NCBI GenBank assembly: GCA_910576935.1
Contig: CAJTKG010000004.1
Span: 1-64,000 of the forward strand
DNA: 64,000 nt
Direction of reading: 5' to 3'
From: an uncultured Muribaculaceae bacterium
GTDB taxonomy: Bacteria; Bacteroidota; Bacteroidia; Bacteroidales; Muribaculaceae
Shown: positions 34,781 to 42,583 of the stretch, one piece after another
How the letters are laid out: every line of letters starts with the position of its first letter
How positions within the stretch are numbered: position 1 is the stretch's first letter
Translations under genes and position numbers: made by a program
The notes under the pieces: model-generated
Databases searched by the model: none
What the model was told of the DNA's origin: nothing
Seen by the model: only the letters and a program-made list of their open reading frames with translations

Positions 34781-36172
34781 ATGAAAGAGAAAGACAACAA
34801 TATATCGCGTCGCAGGTTTCTCAGACACCTCGGCATAGGAGCCGTTGCCGGTATCGCTACTGCTTGCGGCGGCAAAGTCGTAACCGGTTCTGACAAAAAG
34901 AAAGAGCCTGACGGCAAAATGACCTATCGTTTAAACCACAATACCGGCGACAGTGTGTCGGTGCTGGGATACGGTTGCATGCGTCTGCCGACTGTAGCCG
35001 ATACCAAGGATGATACTGATCCCGAAATCGATCAGGAGGCTGTCAACGCTCAGGTCGATTATGCGCTCGAACACGGTGTCAACTACTTTGACACGTCGCC
35101 CGCTTACTGCAAAGGTCGCTCGGAGCATGTCATGGGTATAGCCTTGTCGCGTCATCCGCGAGACAGCTATTTCATCGCCACGAAGTTGTCTAACTTCGCG
35201 CCGTCGACATGGCCGCGCGAAGAGTCGATCGCCATGTTTAAAAACTCTCTCAAAGAATTACAGACCGATTATATCGACTATCTGTTGCTTCATGCCGTAG
35301 GGCAGGGGAGTTTCGATGCTCTCAACGGCCGGTATATCGATAACGGTATACTTGACTATCTCAAGGAGCGGAAGGAAGCCGGTGTGATACGTAATCTCGG
35401 ATTCTCGTATCACGGCGATGTCAAGGTATTCGACCATTTGCTCGAGATGATGGACCGCGGCGAGGTGCATTGGGACTTTGTCCAGATCCAGCTTAACTAT
35501 ATCGACTGGAACAACGCCAAGAAAGTAAACGAGCGCAACACTGATGCGTCGTATCTTTACGCCGAGCTTGAACGCCGAAACATACCGGTTGTCATAATGG
35601 AGCCTCTTCTGGGCGGACGGCTTGCGTCGGTCAGCGCGCCGATAGCGGCCAAGATGAAGCAGCGCCGGCCCGACGACAGCGTCGCATCGTGGGCTTTCAG
35701 ATATGCGGCCACTCAGCCCGGCATACTCACAGTGTTGAGTGGTATGACCTATCTCGACCATCTCAAAGAGAATGTCGCCACATATTCGCCTCTCGAGCCG
35801 GTTTCCGACGAGGAGAACGAATTTCTTGAAGTTGTTGCTCAGGAGATACTTCAGAATGATACAGTCCCTTGTACTGATTGCAAGTATTGCATGCCTTGTC
35901 CCTATGGCGTCAATATCCCGGCCATTTTCGCCCATTATAACAAATGTATCAATGACGACAATGTCGCCCGAGATACGCGCGATCCACACTACGACAAGGC
36001 GCGCCGCGCATTTCTTGTAGGCTATGACCGCGCAGTTCCTCGATTGCGTCAGGCCTCGCGCTGTATCGCTTGTGGCAACTGCCTGAGTGAATGTCCTCAG
36101 TCTATCAATATTCCGGCACGTCTTCGCGATATTGACCGTTATGTTGACCGCCTCAAGGCCGGAAAAGCATAA
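34781..36172 (+). CDS. Tat-exported aldo/keto reductase with C-terminal 4Fe-4S domain
   Basis: 463 residues. The N-terminus has a twin-arginine motif (SRRRFLRHLGIG, 9-20) and then GIATAC with Cys29 in a lipobox position, so a Tat-dependent lipoprotein is likely. The AKR barrel spans about 40-350: GYGCMRLP, NYFDTSPAYCKG (Asp104, Tyr108 of the catalytic tetrad) and DYLLLHAVG with the His. The C-terminal part has ferredoxin motifs CTDCKYCMPCPYG (about 364-376) and CIACGNCLSECPQ (about 427-439). It lies 7 bases after the polyferredoxin gene, suggesting electron transfer between the two. Substrate unknown. Confidence 0.88.
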   Translation: MKEKDNNISRRRFLRHLGIGAVAGIATACGGKVVTGSDKKKEPDGKMTYRLNHNTGDSVSVLGYGCMRLPTVADTKDDTDPEIDQEAVNAQVDYALEHGVNYFDTSPAYCKGRSEHVMGIALSRHPRDSYFIATKLSNFAPSTWPREESIAMFKNSLKELQTDYIDYLLLHAVGQGSFDALNGRYIDNGILDYLKERKEAGVIRNLGFSYHGDVKVFDHLLEMMDRGEVHWDFVQIQLNYIDWNNAKKVNERNTDASYLYAELERRNIPVVIMEPLLGGRLASVSAPIAAKMKQRRPDDSVASWAFRYAATQPGILTVLSGMTYLDHLKENVATYSPLEPVSDEENEFLEVVAQEILQNDTVPCTDCKYCMPCPYGVNIPAIFAHYNKCINDDNVARDTRDPHYDKARRAFLVGYDRAVPRLRQASRCIACGNCLSECPQSINIPARLRDIDRYVDRLKAGKA

Positions 36173-36176
36173 AAGT

Positions 36177-37112
36177 ATGATGAATGCCCGTATTAAAGGA
36201 TTTCTTGTCGGTACGGCCGCGGCTGCGACCTATGGCCTCAATCCGCTCTTCGCGCTGCCGCTTTATGCCGACGGTCTTGACACATATTCCGTTCTGCTGC
36301 TGCGGTATCTCGGCGCTATACCGCTCTTGGCGATAATGATAAAGGCGCGTGGACGCAGTTTTGCGATAAGGCGTGACCAGTTTGTCTCCGTCATCGTTCT
36401 TGGCCTTATGCTCGGTCTGTCGTCGCTCGGACTGTTTTTGAGCTATCGCTATATCGACGCTGGCATAGCGTCGACGCTATTGTTTGTCTATCCGCTGATG
36501 GTGGCGTTAATCATGGCGGCGCTATATCGCGAGAAACTTACGATGCAGACTGTTGTCTGTCTTTTGACGGCTCTTGTGGGTATTTTTCTGCTCAGCCATA
36601 CTTCGTCAGGAGCCGCTATAAGTGCCGCAGGTGTCTTCTGGGTTGTTGTCTCGGCCTTGTCATATGCCGTATATATCGTAATCATCAATCGCAGTCGTGT
36701 CAATGATATGCCTACGCTCCCGCTGACATTCTATCTTCTTATCTTCGGCTCGGTTATATTTATCGGCGGTGTTGTCGCGCATGGCGAATTGATTCTACCC
36801 TCACGGCCCTTGCTATGGCTCAATACCTTTGCCCTCGCACTGCTGCCTACAGTCGTCAGTCTGTCGCTGACGACTGTGGCCATCCATATGATAGGTCCGA
36901 CCCCGACGGCCATACTCGGCGTTTTTGAGCCGGTGACGGCTGTAATTGTCGGTGTAGCCGTTTTTGGTGAAGTGCTTGGCATGCGTCAGATTACCGGCTT
37001 GATTCTTATACTCGGCGCCGTCACGATGGTTGTCTCGGGAGGGAATCTTGCCGCACAGATTGTTAGAATAAAAAAGATGTTCCCTCCGCTACGCGGTCGT
37101 GGAAGAAAATAA
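36177..37112 (+). CDS. EamA/DMT family transporter
   Basis: A 311-residue inner-membrane protein with ten hydrophobic helices in two EamA repeats; each repeat ends with the typical proline/glutamate segment (VYPLMVALIMAALYREKL near 100-120; GVFEPVTAVIVGVAVFGEVL near 245-265). The ATG pair at 36177/36180 directly follows the AKR stop; upstream in-frame ATGs lie inside that gene and are rejected. The transported metabolite is not predictable. It is followed by ligA after 6 bases. Confidence 0.9.
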   Translation: MMNARIKGFLVGTAAAATYGLNPLFALPLYADGLDTYSVLLLRYLGAIPLLAIMIKARGRSFAIRRDQFVSVIVLGLMLGLSSLGLFLSYRYIDAGIASTLLFVYPLMVALIMAALYREKLTMQTVVCLLTALVGIFLLSHTSSGAAISAAGVFWVVVSALSYAVYIVIINRSRVNDMPTLPLTFYLLIFGSVIFIGGVVAHGELILPSRPLLWLNTFALALLPTVVSLSLTTVAIHMIGPTPTAILGVFEPVTAVIVGVAVFGEVLGMRQITGLILILGAVTMVVSGGNLAAQIVRIKKMFPPLRGRGRK

Positions 37113-37118
37113 GTTGTT

Positions 37119-39125
37119 ATGTCACCAAAGGAAGAAATATTGTATCTGCGCAGTGAGCTCAATCGGCATAATCGTAACTATTATGTCGATAACGCGCCTG
37201 AAATCAGCGATCGTGAGTTCGATGAGATGATGAAGAGGCTTGAACGTCTCGAGGCCGAATATCCGGAATTTGACGATCCGTTGTCGCCGACGCATCGTGT
37301 CGGCTCAGATCTTTCGCATGGCTTCAGACAGGTATCGCATGTCTATCCGATGCTTTCGTTGGGCAATACATATTCTATCGAGGAAGTGGATGCGTGGGTC
37401 AAGCGCATTTCGACGGCGCTCTCAGGGCAGGAGGTCGGTATCGTCGGCGAGATGAAATTTGACGGTACGGGAATATCGCTCATCTATGAACACGGGCGTC
37501 TTGTGCGTGCTGTCACGCGTGGCGACGGCGAGAAAGGTGACGATGTCACCGAAAATATTAAGACGATACGCAGTATTCCCCTTCAGCTCTCCGGCAACGA
37601 TTGGCCCGAGATGTTTGAGATTCGTGGCGAGATTGTCATGCCGTGGAAAGCTTTCGAGCGGCTGAACGCCGACCGCGCGTTCAACGAAGAGTCTCTCTTT
37701 GCCAATCCGCGCAACGCAGCCGCAGGCACGATAAAGCTGCTCAATCCGGCTGAAGTCTCCGCGCGTGGGCTCGATGCCTATCTATATTATCTTTTAGGTG
37801 AGAATCTGCCATACGACAATCATTACGACAACATGATGGCCGCACGTCGCTGGGGATTCAAAGTCTCCGACGCCATGACACTGATGTCGTCGATAGATGA
37901 AGTCGACACTTTTATAAACAAATGGGACACGGCCCGCAAGGAACTTCCTGTCGCTACCGACGGCCTTGTGTTTAAGGTCAACTCTTTGCGTCAGCAGCTC
38001 AATCTGGGTTTCACTGCCAAGTCGCCACGATGGGCCATAGCATATAAGTTTGCCGCCGAAAGGGCTCTCACGCGGCTCAGATTTGTGTCTTTCGACGTCG
38101 GGCGTCTCGGCTATATTACTCCTGTAGCCAACCTCGAACCCGTGCTGCTGTCTGGAACTGTCGTTAAACGTGCCTCGCTACATAACGAAGATATTGTGAA
38201 GGCGCTTGATATTCACGAGGATGATATGCTGTATGTCGAAAAGGGAGGTGAGATAATACCTAAAATAACAGGTGTCGAACTGACTGAGCGTCGGCCCGAT
38301 GCCCGACCGGTCGAATTTGTATCGCATTGTCCTGTCTGCGGCTCTCCGCTTGTGCGTGTCGAAGGCGAGGCTGCTTGGATCTGCCCCAACAAAGACGGAT
38401 GTCCTCCACAGATAATAGGGCGTCTCGAGCACTTTGTCGGCCGACGCATGATGAACATCGACGGTATAGGCGAGGAGACTGCCGCGACTCTCTATGCCGC
38501 CGGTCTTGTCAGAAATATAGCTGATTTTTATGATCTGAAAGCATCCGATCTGCTGAAACTCGAAGGCTTCGGCCCCCGAAGCGCCGAACGTGTCATTGAG
38601 GGCATCGAGGCGAGCAAGAGTGTCGGCTTCGAACGTGTGCTGTATGCCCTTTCGATACCTTTTGTCGGAGAGACGACAGCAAAAAAAATAGCAAGCACAG
38701 CCAAGTCAGTTGACAATCTCATGGCTATGACACCCGAACAGCTCGAAAGCATCGAGGATGTAGGTAAAAAAATCGCCGTGAGCATCGCCGGCTATTTCGC
38801 TTCGCCTGACAAGTGTGAGATCATCGAGCGATTGCGTCGGGCAGGTGTCACTCTCGCGATTGACGAGGACGGTGACGCCGAAGACAAGACCGATCTGCTT
38901 GCCGGCAAGACTTTTGTCATCAGCGGAGTCTTTGCCCGACACAGCCGTGACGAATATAAAGCGATGATCGAGCGCAACGGCGGGAAAAACGTTGGCTCGA
39001 TCTCTAAAAAGACAGATTATGTCCTTGCCGGCGAGAATATGGGGCCGGCCAAACTCGAGAAGGCACAGACCCTTGGCATCCCTATAATAGACGAAGACGC
39101 TTTCCTCGCAATGATAGGACAGTGA
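37119..39125 (+). CDS. ligA: NAD-dependent DNA ligase
   Basis: A 668-residue ligase. The adenylation domain has the active-site motif EMKFDGTGIS with Lys113, a variant of the common KxDGxA. The OB fold, Cys4 zinc finger (CPVCG near 405 and CPNKDGC near 425), helix-hairpin-helix region (FGPRSAERVIEG, IEDVGKKIAVSI) and C-terminal BRCT domain (LAGKTFVISGVFARHSRDE) are all present. Its last 44 bases overlap the end of the convergent lipoprotein gene. Confidence 0.96.
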   Translation: MSPKEEILYLRSELNRHNRNYYVDNAPEISDREFDEMMKRLERLEAEYPEFDDPLSPTHRVGSDLSHGFRQVSHVYPMLSLGNTYSIEEVDAWVKRISTALSGQEVGIVGEMKFDGTGISLIYEHGRLVRAVTRGDGEKGDDVTENIKTIRSIPLQLSGNDWPEMFEIRGEIVMPWKAFERLNADRAFNEESLFANPRNAAAGTIKLLNPAEVSARGLDAYLYYLLGENLPYDNHYDNMMAARRWGFKVSDAMTLMSSIDEVDTFINKWDTARKELPVATDGLVFKVNSLRQQLNLGFTAKSPRWAIAYKFAAERALTRLRFVSFDVGRLGYITPVANLEPVLLSGTVVKRASLHNEDIVKALDIHEDDMLYVEKGGEIIPKITGVELTERRPDARPVEFVSHCPVCGSPLVRVEGEAAWICPNKDGCPPQIIGRLEHFVGRRMMNIDGIGEETAATLYAAGLVRNIADFYDLKASDLLKLEGFGPRSAERVIEGIEASKSVGFERVLYALSIPFVGETTAKKIASTAKSVDNLMAMTPEQLESIEDVGKKIAVSIAGYFASPDKCEIIERLRRAGVTLAIDEDGDAEDKTDLLAGKTFVISGVFARHSRDEYKAMIERNGGKNVGSISKKTDYVLAGENMGPAKLEKAQTLGIPIIDEDAFLAMIGQ

Positions 39126-39549
39126 GAGCGACTATGATCACAGCCCCCGCCGCGGTGATGAGGTAAGGCAGGCGTATGTCGCCGGTCTTGACCGATGATG
39201 ATACGGCGCTTTTACTTGACGTCGAAAGTGAGTCGCGCCGTTCAACTACTTCATAAGCATTAGTTGCCTCAGAGGTGGCGAGACCGGCTTTCAGTTGCCG
39301 TCCCTTGATTGTGACGAACCTGATCTCATTGCTGTCACCCGGATATCGGGCGATTATAATGATCGGCGAATCTATTTCGATACTGCCGGCCAGCGTGTGT
39401 CGGCTCTCGAAGGCGATACTGTCATGCAGCCGTGTCACCTGAAAACGCTCAAAATCATTGTTTTCGGTTATATTGCTTTTTTTATGGCAGTGACAGCTCG
39501 CGCATATCAGCAATGATGCCGCAGCGATTGTGAATGCGAAGATTTTCAT
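39082..39549 (-). CDS. Small lipoprotein with C-terminal transmembrane segment (u-spanin-like)
   Basis: 155 residues from the ATG at 39549, which overlaps the amidase stop (ATGA). The N-terminal signal KIFAFTIAAASLLICASC ends in a lipobox-like CASC, giving an acylated Cys18. The middle is hydrophilic with predicted strands and a Ser-rich linker (DSLSTSSKSAVSSSVK). Near the C-terminus LPYLITAAGAVIIVALTVLSL is a single transmembrane segment followed by a basic tail. Lipid anchor at one end and membrane helix at the other is the topology of unimolecular spanins. No sequence family was recognised. Its 3' end overlaps ligA. Confidence 0.7.
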   Translation of the reverse strand: MKIFAFTIAAASLLICASCHCHKKSNITENNDFERFQVTRLHDSIAFESRHTLAGSIEIDSPIIIIARYPGDSNEIRFVTIKGRQLKAGLATSEATNAYEVVERRDSLSTSSKSAVSSSVKTGDIRLPYLITAAGAVIIVALTVLSLRGKRLRLL

Positions 39550-39953
39550 ATCTCGGCATACTCTTCGGTTGCGTCGAAACAAGGACACGCCTTGGCTGCG
39601 AAATCACGGTGGCTGTATATCCGTGCCCGGGGGTAACGTCTGCGAAGACTGCGCAAGAGCGATAGCATCGAGCGCTTTTGAGCCTCTGTGCGTGTATCTT
39701 CGGGATTGCCTTCGGCGTCGAGGCCTCCGACATAGGCCACGCCGATCGACTTGGCATTGTGGCCGAGGCAATGGGCGCCGATTATGGCTTCGTCTCTGCC
39801 ATTCTCGATACGTCCGTCAAGTCTGACGACATAATGGTAGCCTATCGAGTCGAAGCCTCGGGCGCGGTGATAACTGTCGATTTCAGCTGCGCCGATGTCG
39901 ACGTGGTTGCGTGTTGCCGTGCAGTGCACGATTATCTCAGTGATTTGTCTCAT
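39546..39953 (-). CDS. N-acetylmuramoyl-L-alanine amidase, T7-lysozyme type
   Basis: A 135-residue amidase_2/PGRP-fold enzyme without signal peptide. Zinc ligands are visible in IVHCTAT (His10), YSHRDFAAKACPCFD (His115 and the following Cys) as in T7 lysozyme, and GYHYVVRLDGRIENGR with GAHCLGHNAKSIGVAYVGG form the substrate groove. Such enzymes are phage endolysins or domesticated copies common in Bacteroidota mobile elements. It is transcribed toward the lipoprotein gene; no phage structural genes are nearby. Confidence 0.92.
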   Translation of the reverse strand: MRQITEIIVHCTATRNHVDIGAAEIDSYHRARGFDSIGYHYVVRLDGRIENGRDEAIIGAHCLGHNAKSIGVAYVGGLDAEGNPEDTRTEAQKRSMLSLLRSLRRRYPRARIYSHRDFAAKACPCFDATEEYAEI

Positions 39954-40091
39954 AGTGATAGATTATTTGGTTTGGTTGCAAAATTACTGCTTGCGAGCGT
40001 CTGTCGCATCACTAAAATCGTGAGTGACTGCAATTTTAGATATGTTAAAAACAATACCGGATTTTTTTGTCCTAAAAAATAGGGTGATTAT

Positions 40092-40123
40092 TTTGCATAA
40101 TTAAGAAAAACACATTAACTTTG
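40092..40123 (+). promoter_or_regulatory. tRNA-Met promoter
   Basis: TTTG (40092-40095), exactly 20 bases, TAACTTTG (40116-40123): full consensus, 12 bases before the tRNA. Confidence 0.78.
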
Positions 40124-40134
40124 CACTCGCAAAA

Positions 40135-40208
40135 GGCGGGATAGCTCAGTTGGTTAGAGCGTCGGATTCATAACCCGGAGGTCCCGAGTTCAATTCTCGG
40201 TCCCGCTA
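40135..40208 (+). tRNA. tRNA with CAT anticodon (tRNA-Met, elongator type)
   Basis: Acceptor GGCGGGA/TCCCGCT (first pair G-U), D arm GCTC/GAGC, anticodon arm CGGAT-TCATAAC-CCGG region with CAT, T arm CCGAG-TTCAATT-CTCGG, discriminator A. The weak first pair and general form resemble Bacteroidota tRNA-Met; tRNA-Ile2 (lysidine-modified CAT) is the alternative. Confidence 0.88.
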
Positions 40209-40213
40209 CACAT

Positions 40214-40250
40214 AAAAAACCTTGGTTCATAAAAGAGCCGAGGTTTTTTT
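40214..40250 (+). terminator. Terminator after tRNA-Met
   Basis: AAAAAACCTTGG (40214-40225) pairs with CCGAGGTTTTTTT (40238-40250), with one C-A opposition in the stem; T run of seven. Confidence 0.8.
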
Positions 40251-40387
40251 GTTGCGTGATTGATAAGAGGCCTAAGAGGGATCAGGCTTAAGTCGGGTAT
40301 ATATGAAGCCCGAACCAAACCAAACTTTTAAGAGTGTTGGATTAATGATGGGTAAAAAACATCATTAAAAGCCCCTATAAGTCATGA

Positions 40388-40403
40388 TAAATTTGTAGTT
40401 TTG
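40388..40403 (+). promoter_or_regulatory. Two overlapping-series -7 boxes upstream of the hairpin RNA
   Basis: TAAATTTG (40388-40395) and TAGTTTTG (40396-40403) each match TAnnTTTG. No good -33 TTTG lies upstream at 19-21 bases. Confidence 0.4.
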
Positions 40404-40465
40404 CAAATGCATACCTTTGGGCTGCACGACATTTTGGATAAAATAAGAAGCGTTATGCTTATCTT

Positions 40466-40586
40466 GTAGTTTGAGAACGTAGGAAATTTGACAACCGCAC
40501 AAGGATAGCATAGTGGTTCTCACGCGCATAGCGTGGGCTGCTATTGTTACATCTGTGCAAATGGTTTCCTACGACCTTCAAACTAC
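40466..40586 (+). ncRNA. Candidate structured RNA: long interrupted hairpin
   Basis: Five nested complementary blocks in register: GTAGTTTGA 40466-40474 with TCAAACTAC 40578-40586; CGTAGGAAA 40478-40486 with TTTCCTACG 40565-40573; GCACA 40497-40501 with TGTGC 40554-40558; ATAGCA 40505-40510 with TGCTAT 40539-40544; CACGC 40521-40525 with GCGTG 40531-40535. That is 34 pairs, all Watson-Crick, separated by internal loops. The whole is preceded by -7 boxes and followed three bases later by a terminator, so a transcript of about 200 bases is plausible. It could be a stand-alone small RNA, a leader of the downstream gene or a repeat element; no known Rfam family was recognised. Confidence 0.6.
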
Positions 40587-40588
40587 GA

Positions 40589-40615
40589 CGTGGCATAGTT
40601 GGCTCACGTTTTTTT
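40589..40615 (+). terminator. Intrinsic terminator between the hairpin RNA and the BspA-like gene
   Basis: CGTGGC (40589-40594) pairs with GCTCACG (40602-40608, one bulged T), loop of seven, then seven T residues. It lies 55 bases before the ATG of the next gene. Confidence 0.65.
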
Positions 40616-40670
40616 ATGTATAAACACTAAAAATAGTCCGTTATGAGTCTGGCGGACAACAAAAAACTAT

Positions 40671-42398
40671 ATGAGACAAATAGTATTTTTCTTGTTGTCA
40701 TTATGGACTCTGATAGCCCAAGGTACACCTCTTTATCCGGGTCAAACAATTGACATCTCCCATGAACCGACAATGGGTGAGCATGGTCCTACTTGGAGTG
40801 TTGATAATCCGACATTACATTTGTCATCTGTTGGTTTTCTTTGTCATGTAACGCCTCAAGCTTATTTCAGTGGCACGGCAACTGTAACATGTACATATCA
40901 AGACCGTATAGGATTATCCGAATACACGCGTACTCGCCGATGGACATTTACTTGTGTTGATACTAGGATTTCGATAACGCCAACAACAAAAAGCGTCAAA
41001 ATCAACGATACATTCCAAATTAACTGGAGTTTTGATAAAATCATTCATATAACTCCACAAATTCAGTTTACTGGATATGATGCGAGTGTCATTTCTGTTG
41101 ATAGCAATGGATTAGTGACAGCAAAATCCAAGGGCAAGACATCAGTTTATGTAAAGTCATCAATTGGAACCAACTCGGCAATATGTACCGTGTCCGTTTC
41201 TGAAACAAACATAGACAATCAGTTTAATTCAAATTCACCCTATGATAATTGGGATTCAAATAATTCCCAAATAATAAGATTAAAAGCACCGGGAACTCTT
41301 TCGGACTATATCCAGGAGCATCAGAAATATTCAATAGAAGACCTAACTATTATCGGTCCTCTTGACGGATCAGACCTTAGACTCTTGCGCGAAATGGTCG
41401 GGGTCGATTGCGATGGTAAAACAACTAATGGGAAATTGACTTCAATAGATTTAAAAGAAGCAGTTTTCGTAAGTGGAGGACCTTGGTATGTTAAAGCTTG
41501 GCAGAACTATGAGTATACTGAAGATTCTCCATATATGCCATTTTATTCTTTTGCATGGTTGAGAAAACTTAAACGAATTAGATTCCCTCAATATTGTTAT
41601 AGTTTGACGAGTGGTTCATTACTCCAATGTCAAAGTCTTGAACAAATATCTATACCTTGTGGAACTACAACACTTGATAGATATAGTCTTAATGGCGGGT
41701 ATGAGAATATGCCTCTTTGCACGCTCACATTACCTGCTTCTTTTTCTAAATTCGACGCAGATGTGTATATGTGTAAAAACTTGACTGATATTTATTGTTA
41801 CGCCACTACTCCTCCTGATATACAGCATTTGGAATCATTTATAAGCCAGACAAATATACGCAATGGTACTTTATATGTTCCTAAAGGTTGTGCAAATGCA
41901 TACTGGAGAACTAATGGCTGGAGATCCTTTAAAAATATTAAGGAGATTTTAGAAAAATCAAGTACTCTTTATGTTGAAACCTCTGAAAATGGTGTCATTG
42001 ATTTCAACGGTATAACCCTACGTAAGATAACCTCAGCAAGTTACTCTGGAAGAAGAGCATTTGAAATGCCATCTGATAAAAAGATTTCTATAAAGGTTAT
42101 ACCTGATGATGGCTATGCGGTTTCTAATGTTTATCTTAATAACCTCCCCGTTCCATACAATGAAGCGAATCAATCCATTGAGCTTGAGGGTATTGACAAT
42201 TCGTGTCTGAAAATTGAATTTACTGAATCAGCATCTATCGGATATATCGACTCTAATGACAATGAAAGATATGACGTGTATAACTTAGCCGGTATTTGCA
42301 TAAGGAAAGGATTGTTAAGAGATAGAATTTCAGGGATAGACCCCGGAGTTTATATATTAAAAGGACAAAATTCTGTTGAAAAGATTGTGGTAAAATAA
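40671..42398 (+). CDS. Secreted BspA-like surface protein with Ig-like, leucine-rich and T9SS-like C-terminal domains
   Basis: 575 residues: signal peptide (QIVFFLLSLWTLIAQGT), an Ig-like beta region with a Big_2 element around 100-175 (SVDSNGLVTAKSKGKTSVYVK), an LRR_5/BspA-type repeat region about 200-430 (FAWLRKLKRIRFP, CQSLEQISIP, CKNLTDIYCYATTPPDI), and a final domain with VYNLAGICIRKGLL and GVYILKG...KIVVK, the pattern of type IX secretion sorting domains. It is clearly more AT-rich than its neighbours and uses AT-rich codons throughout, a sign of horizontal acquisition. Likely cell-surface attached or secreted. Confidence 0.82.
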   Translation: MRQIVFFLLSLWTLIAQGTPLYPGQTIDISHEPTMGEHGPTWSVDNPTLHLSSVGFLCHVTPQAYFSGTATVTCTYQDRIGLSEYTRTRRWTFTCVDTRISITPTTKSVKINDTFQINWSFDKIIHITPQIQFTGYDASVISVDSNGLVTAKSKGKTSVYVKSSIGTNSAICTVSVSETNIDNQFNSNSPYDNWDSNNSQIIRLKAPGTLSDYIQEHQKYSIEDLTIIGPLDGSDLRLLREMVGVDCDGKTTNGKLTSIDLKEAVFVSGGPWYVKAWQNYEYTEDSPYMPFYSFAWLRKLKRIRFPQYCYSLTSGSLLQCQSLEQISIPCGTTTLDRYSLNGGYENMPLCTLTLPASFSKFDADVYMCKNLTDIYCYATTPPDIQHLESFISQTNIRNGTLYVPKGCANAYWRTNGWRSFKNIKEILEKSSTLYVETSENGVIDFNGITLRKITSASYSGRRAFEMPSDKKISIKVIPDDGYAVSNVYLNNLPVPYNEANQSIELEGIDNSCLKIEFTESASIGYIDSNDNERYDVYNLAGICIRKGLLRDRISGIDPGVYILKGQNSVEKIVVK

Positions 42399-42477
42399 AT
42401 TTTGAATATAAAAAATGTCCCATACGACCTAAATAACGTGAGTTCGACATAAGGATTACGAAAATCAACGATCAAAC

Positions 42478-42514
42478 AATCAGCCACTTAGTTTTGAATT
42501 AAGTGGCTGATTTT
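42478..42514 (+). terminator. Hairpin inside the left end of the IS
   Basis: AATCAGCCACTTA (42478-42490) pairs perfectly with TAAGTGGCTGATT (42500-42512), followed by TTCTTTG. It would block transcription entering the element from outside. Confidence 0.7.
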
Positions 42515-42583
42515 CTTTGTGGTTTCAAAGGAAGTTCGTAAATTTATAGTAGCTAATTGCAAGATTTACAAGGAATTTACGCT

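Larger units (their letters stand above)
40251..40670. other. 420-base non-coding region rich in secondary structure
   Basis: No gene-length frame is credible here. It holds a TTAATGATG/CATCATTAA palindrome (40342-40368), two adjacent -7-like boxes (40388-40403), the long hairpin (40466-40586), a terminator (40589-40615) and a 55-base leader before the BspA-like gene. Confidence 0.6.

Noticed and set aside
40466..40586. The hairpin read as an integron attC site
   Set aside because: The outer arms do not fit the GTTRRRY/RYYYAAC core sites and there is no integron integrase or cassette array.
42557..42583. Upstream extension of the IS982 transposase start
   Set aside because: The family N-terminus begins at the ATG at 42584 (ITKDKITEIF); the preceding nine codons add no family residues.
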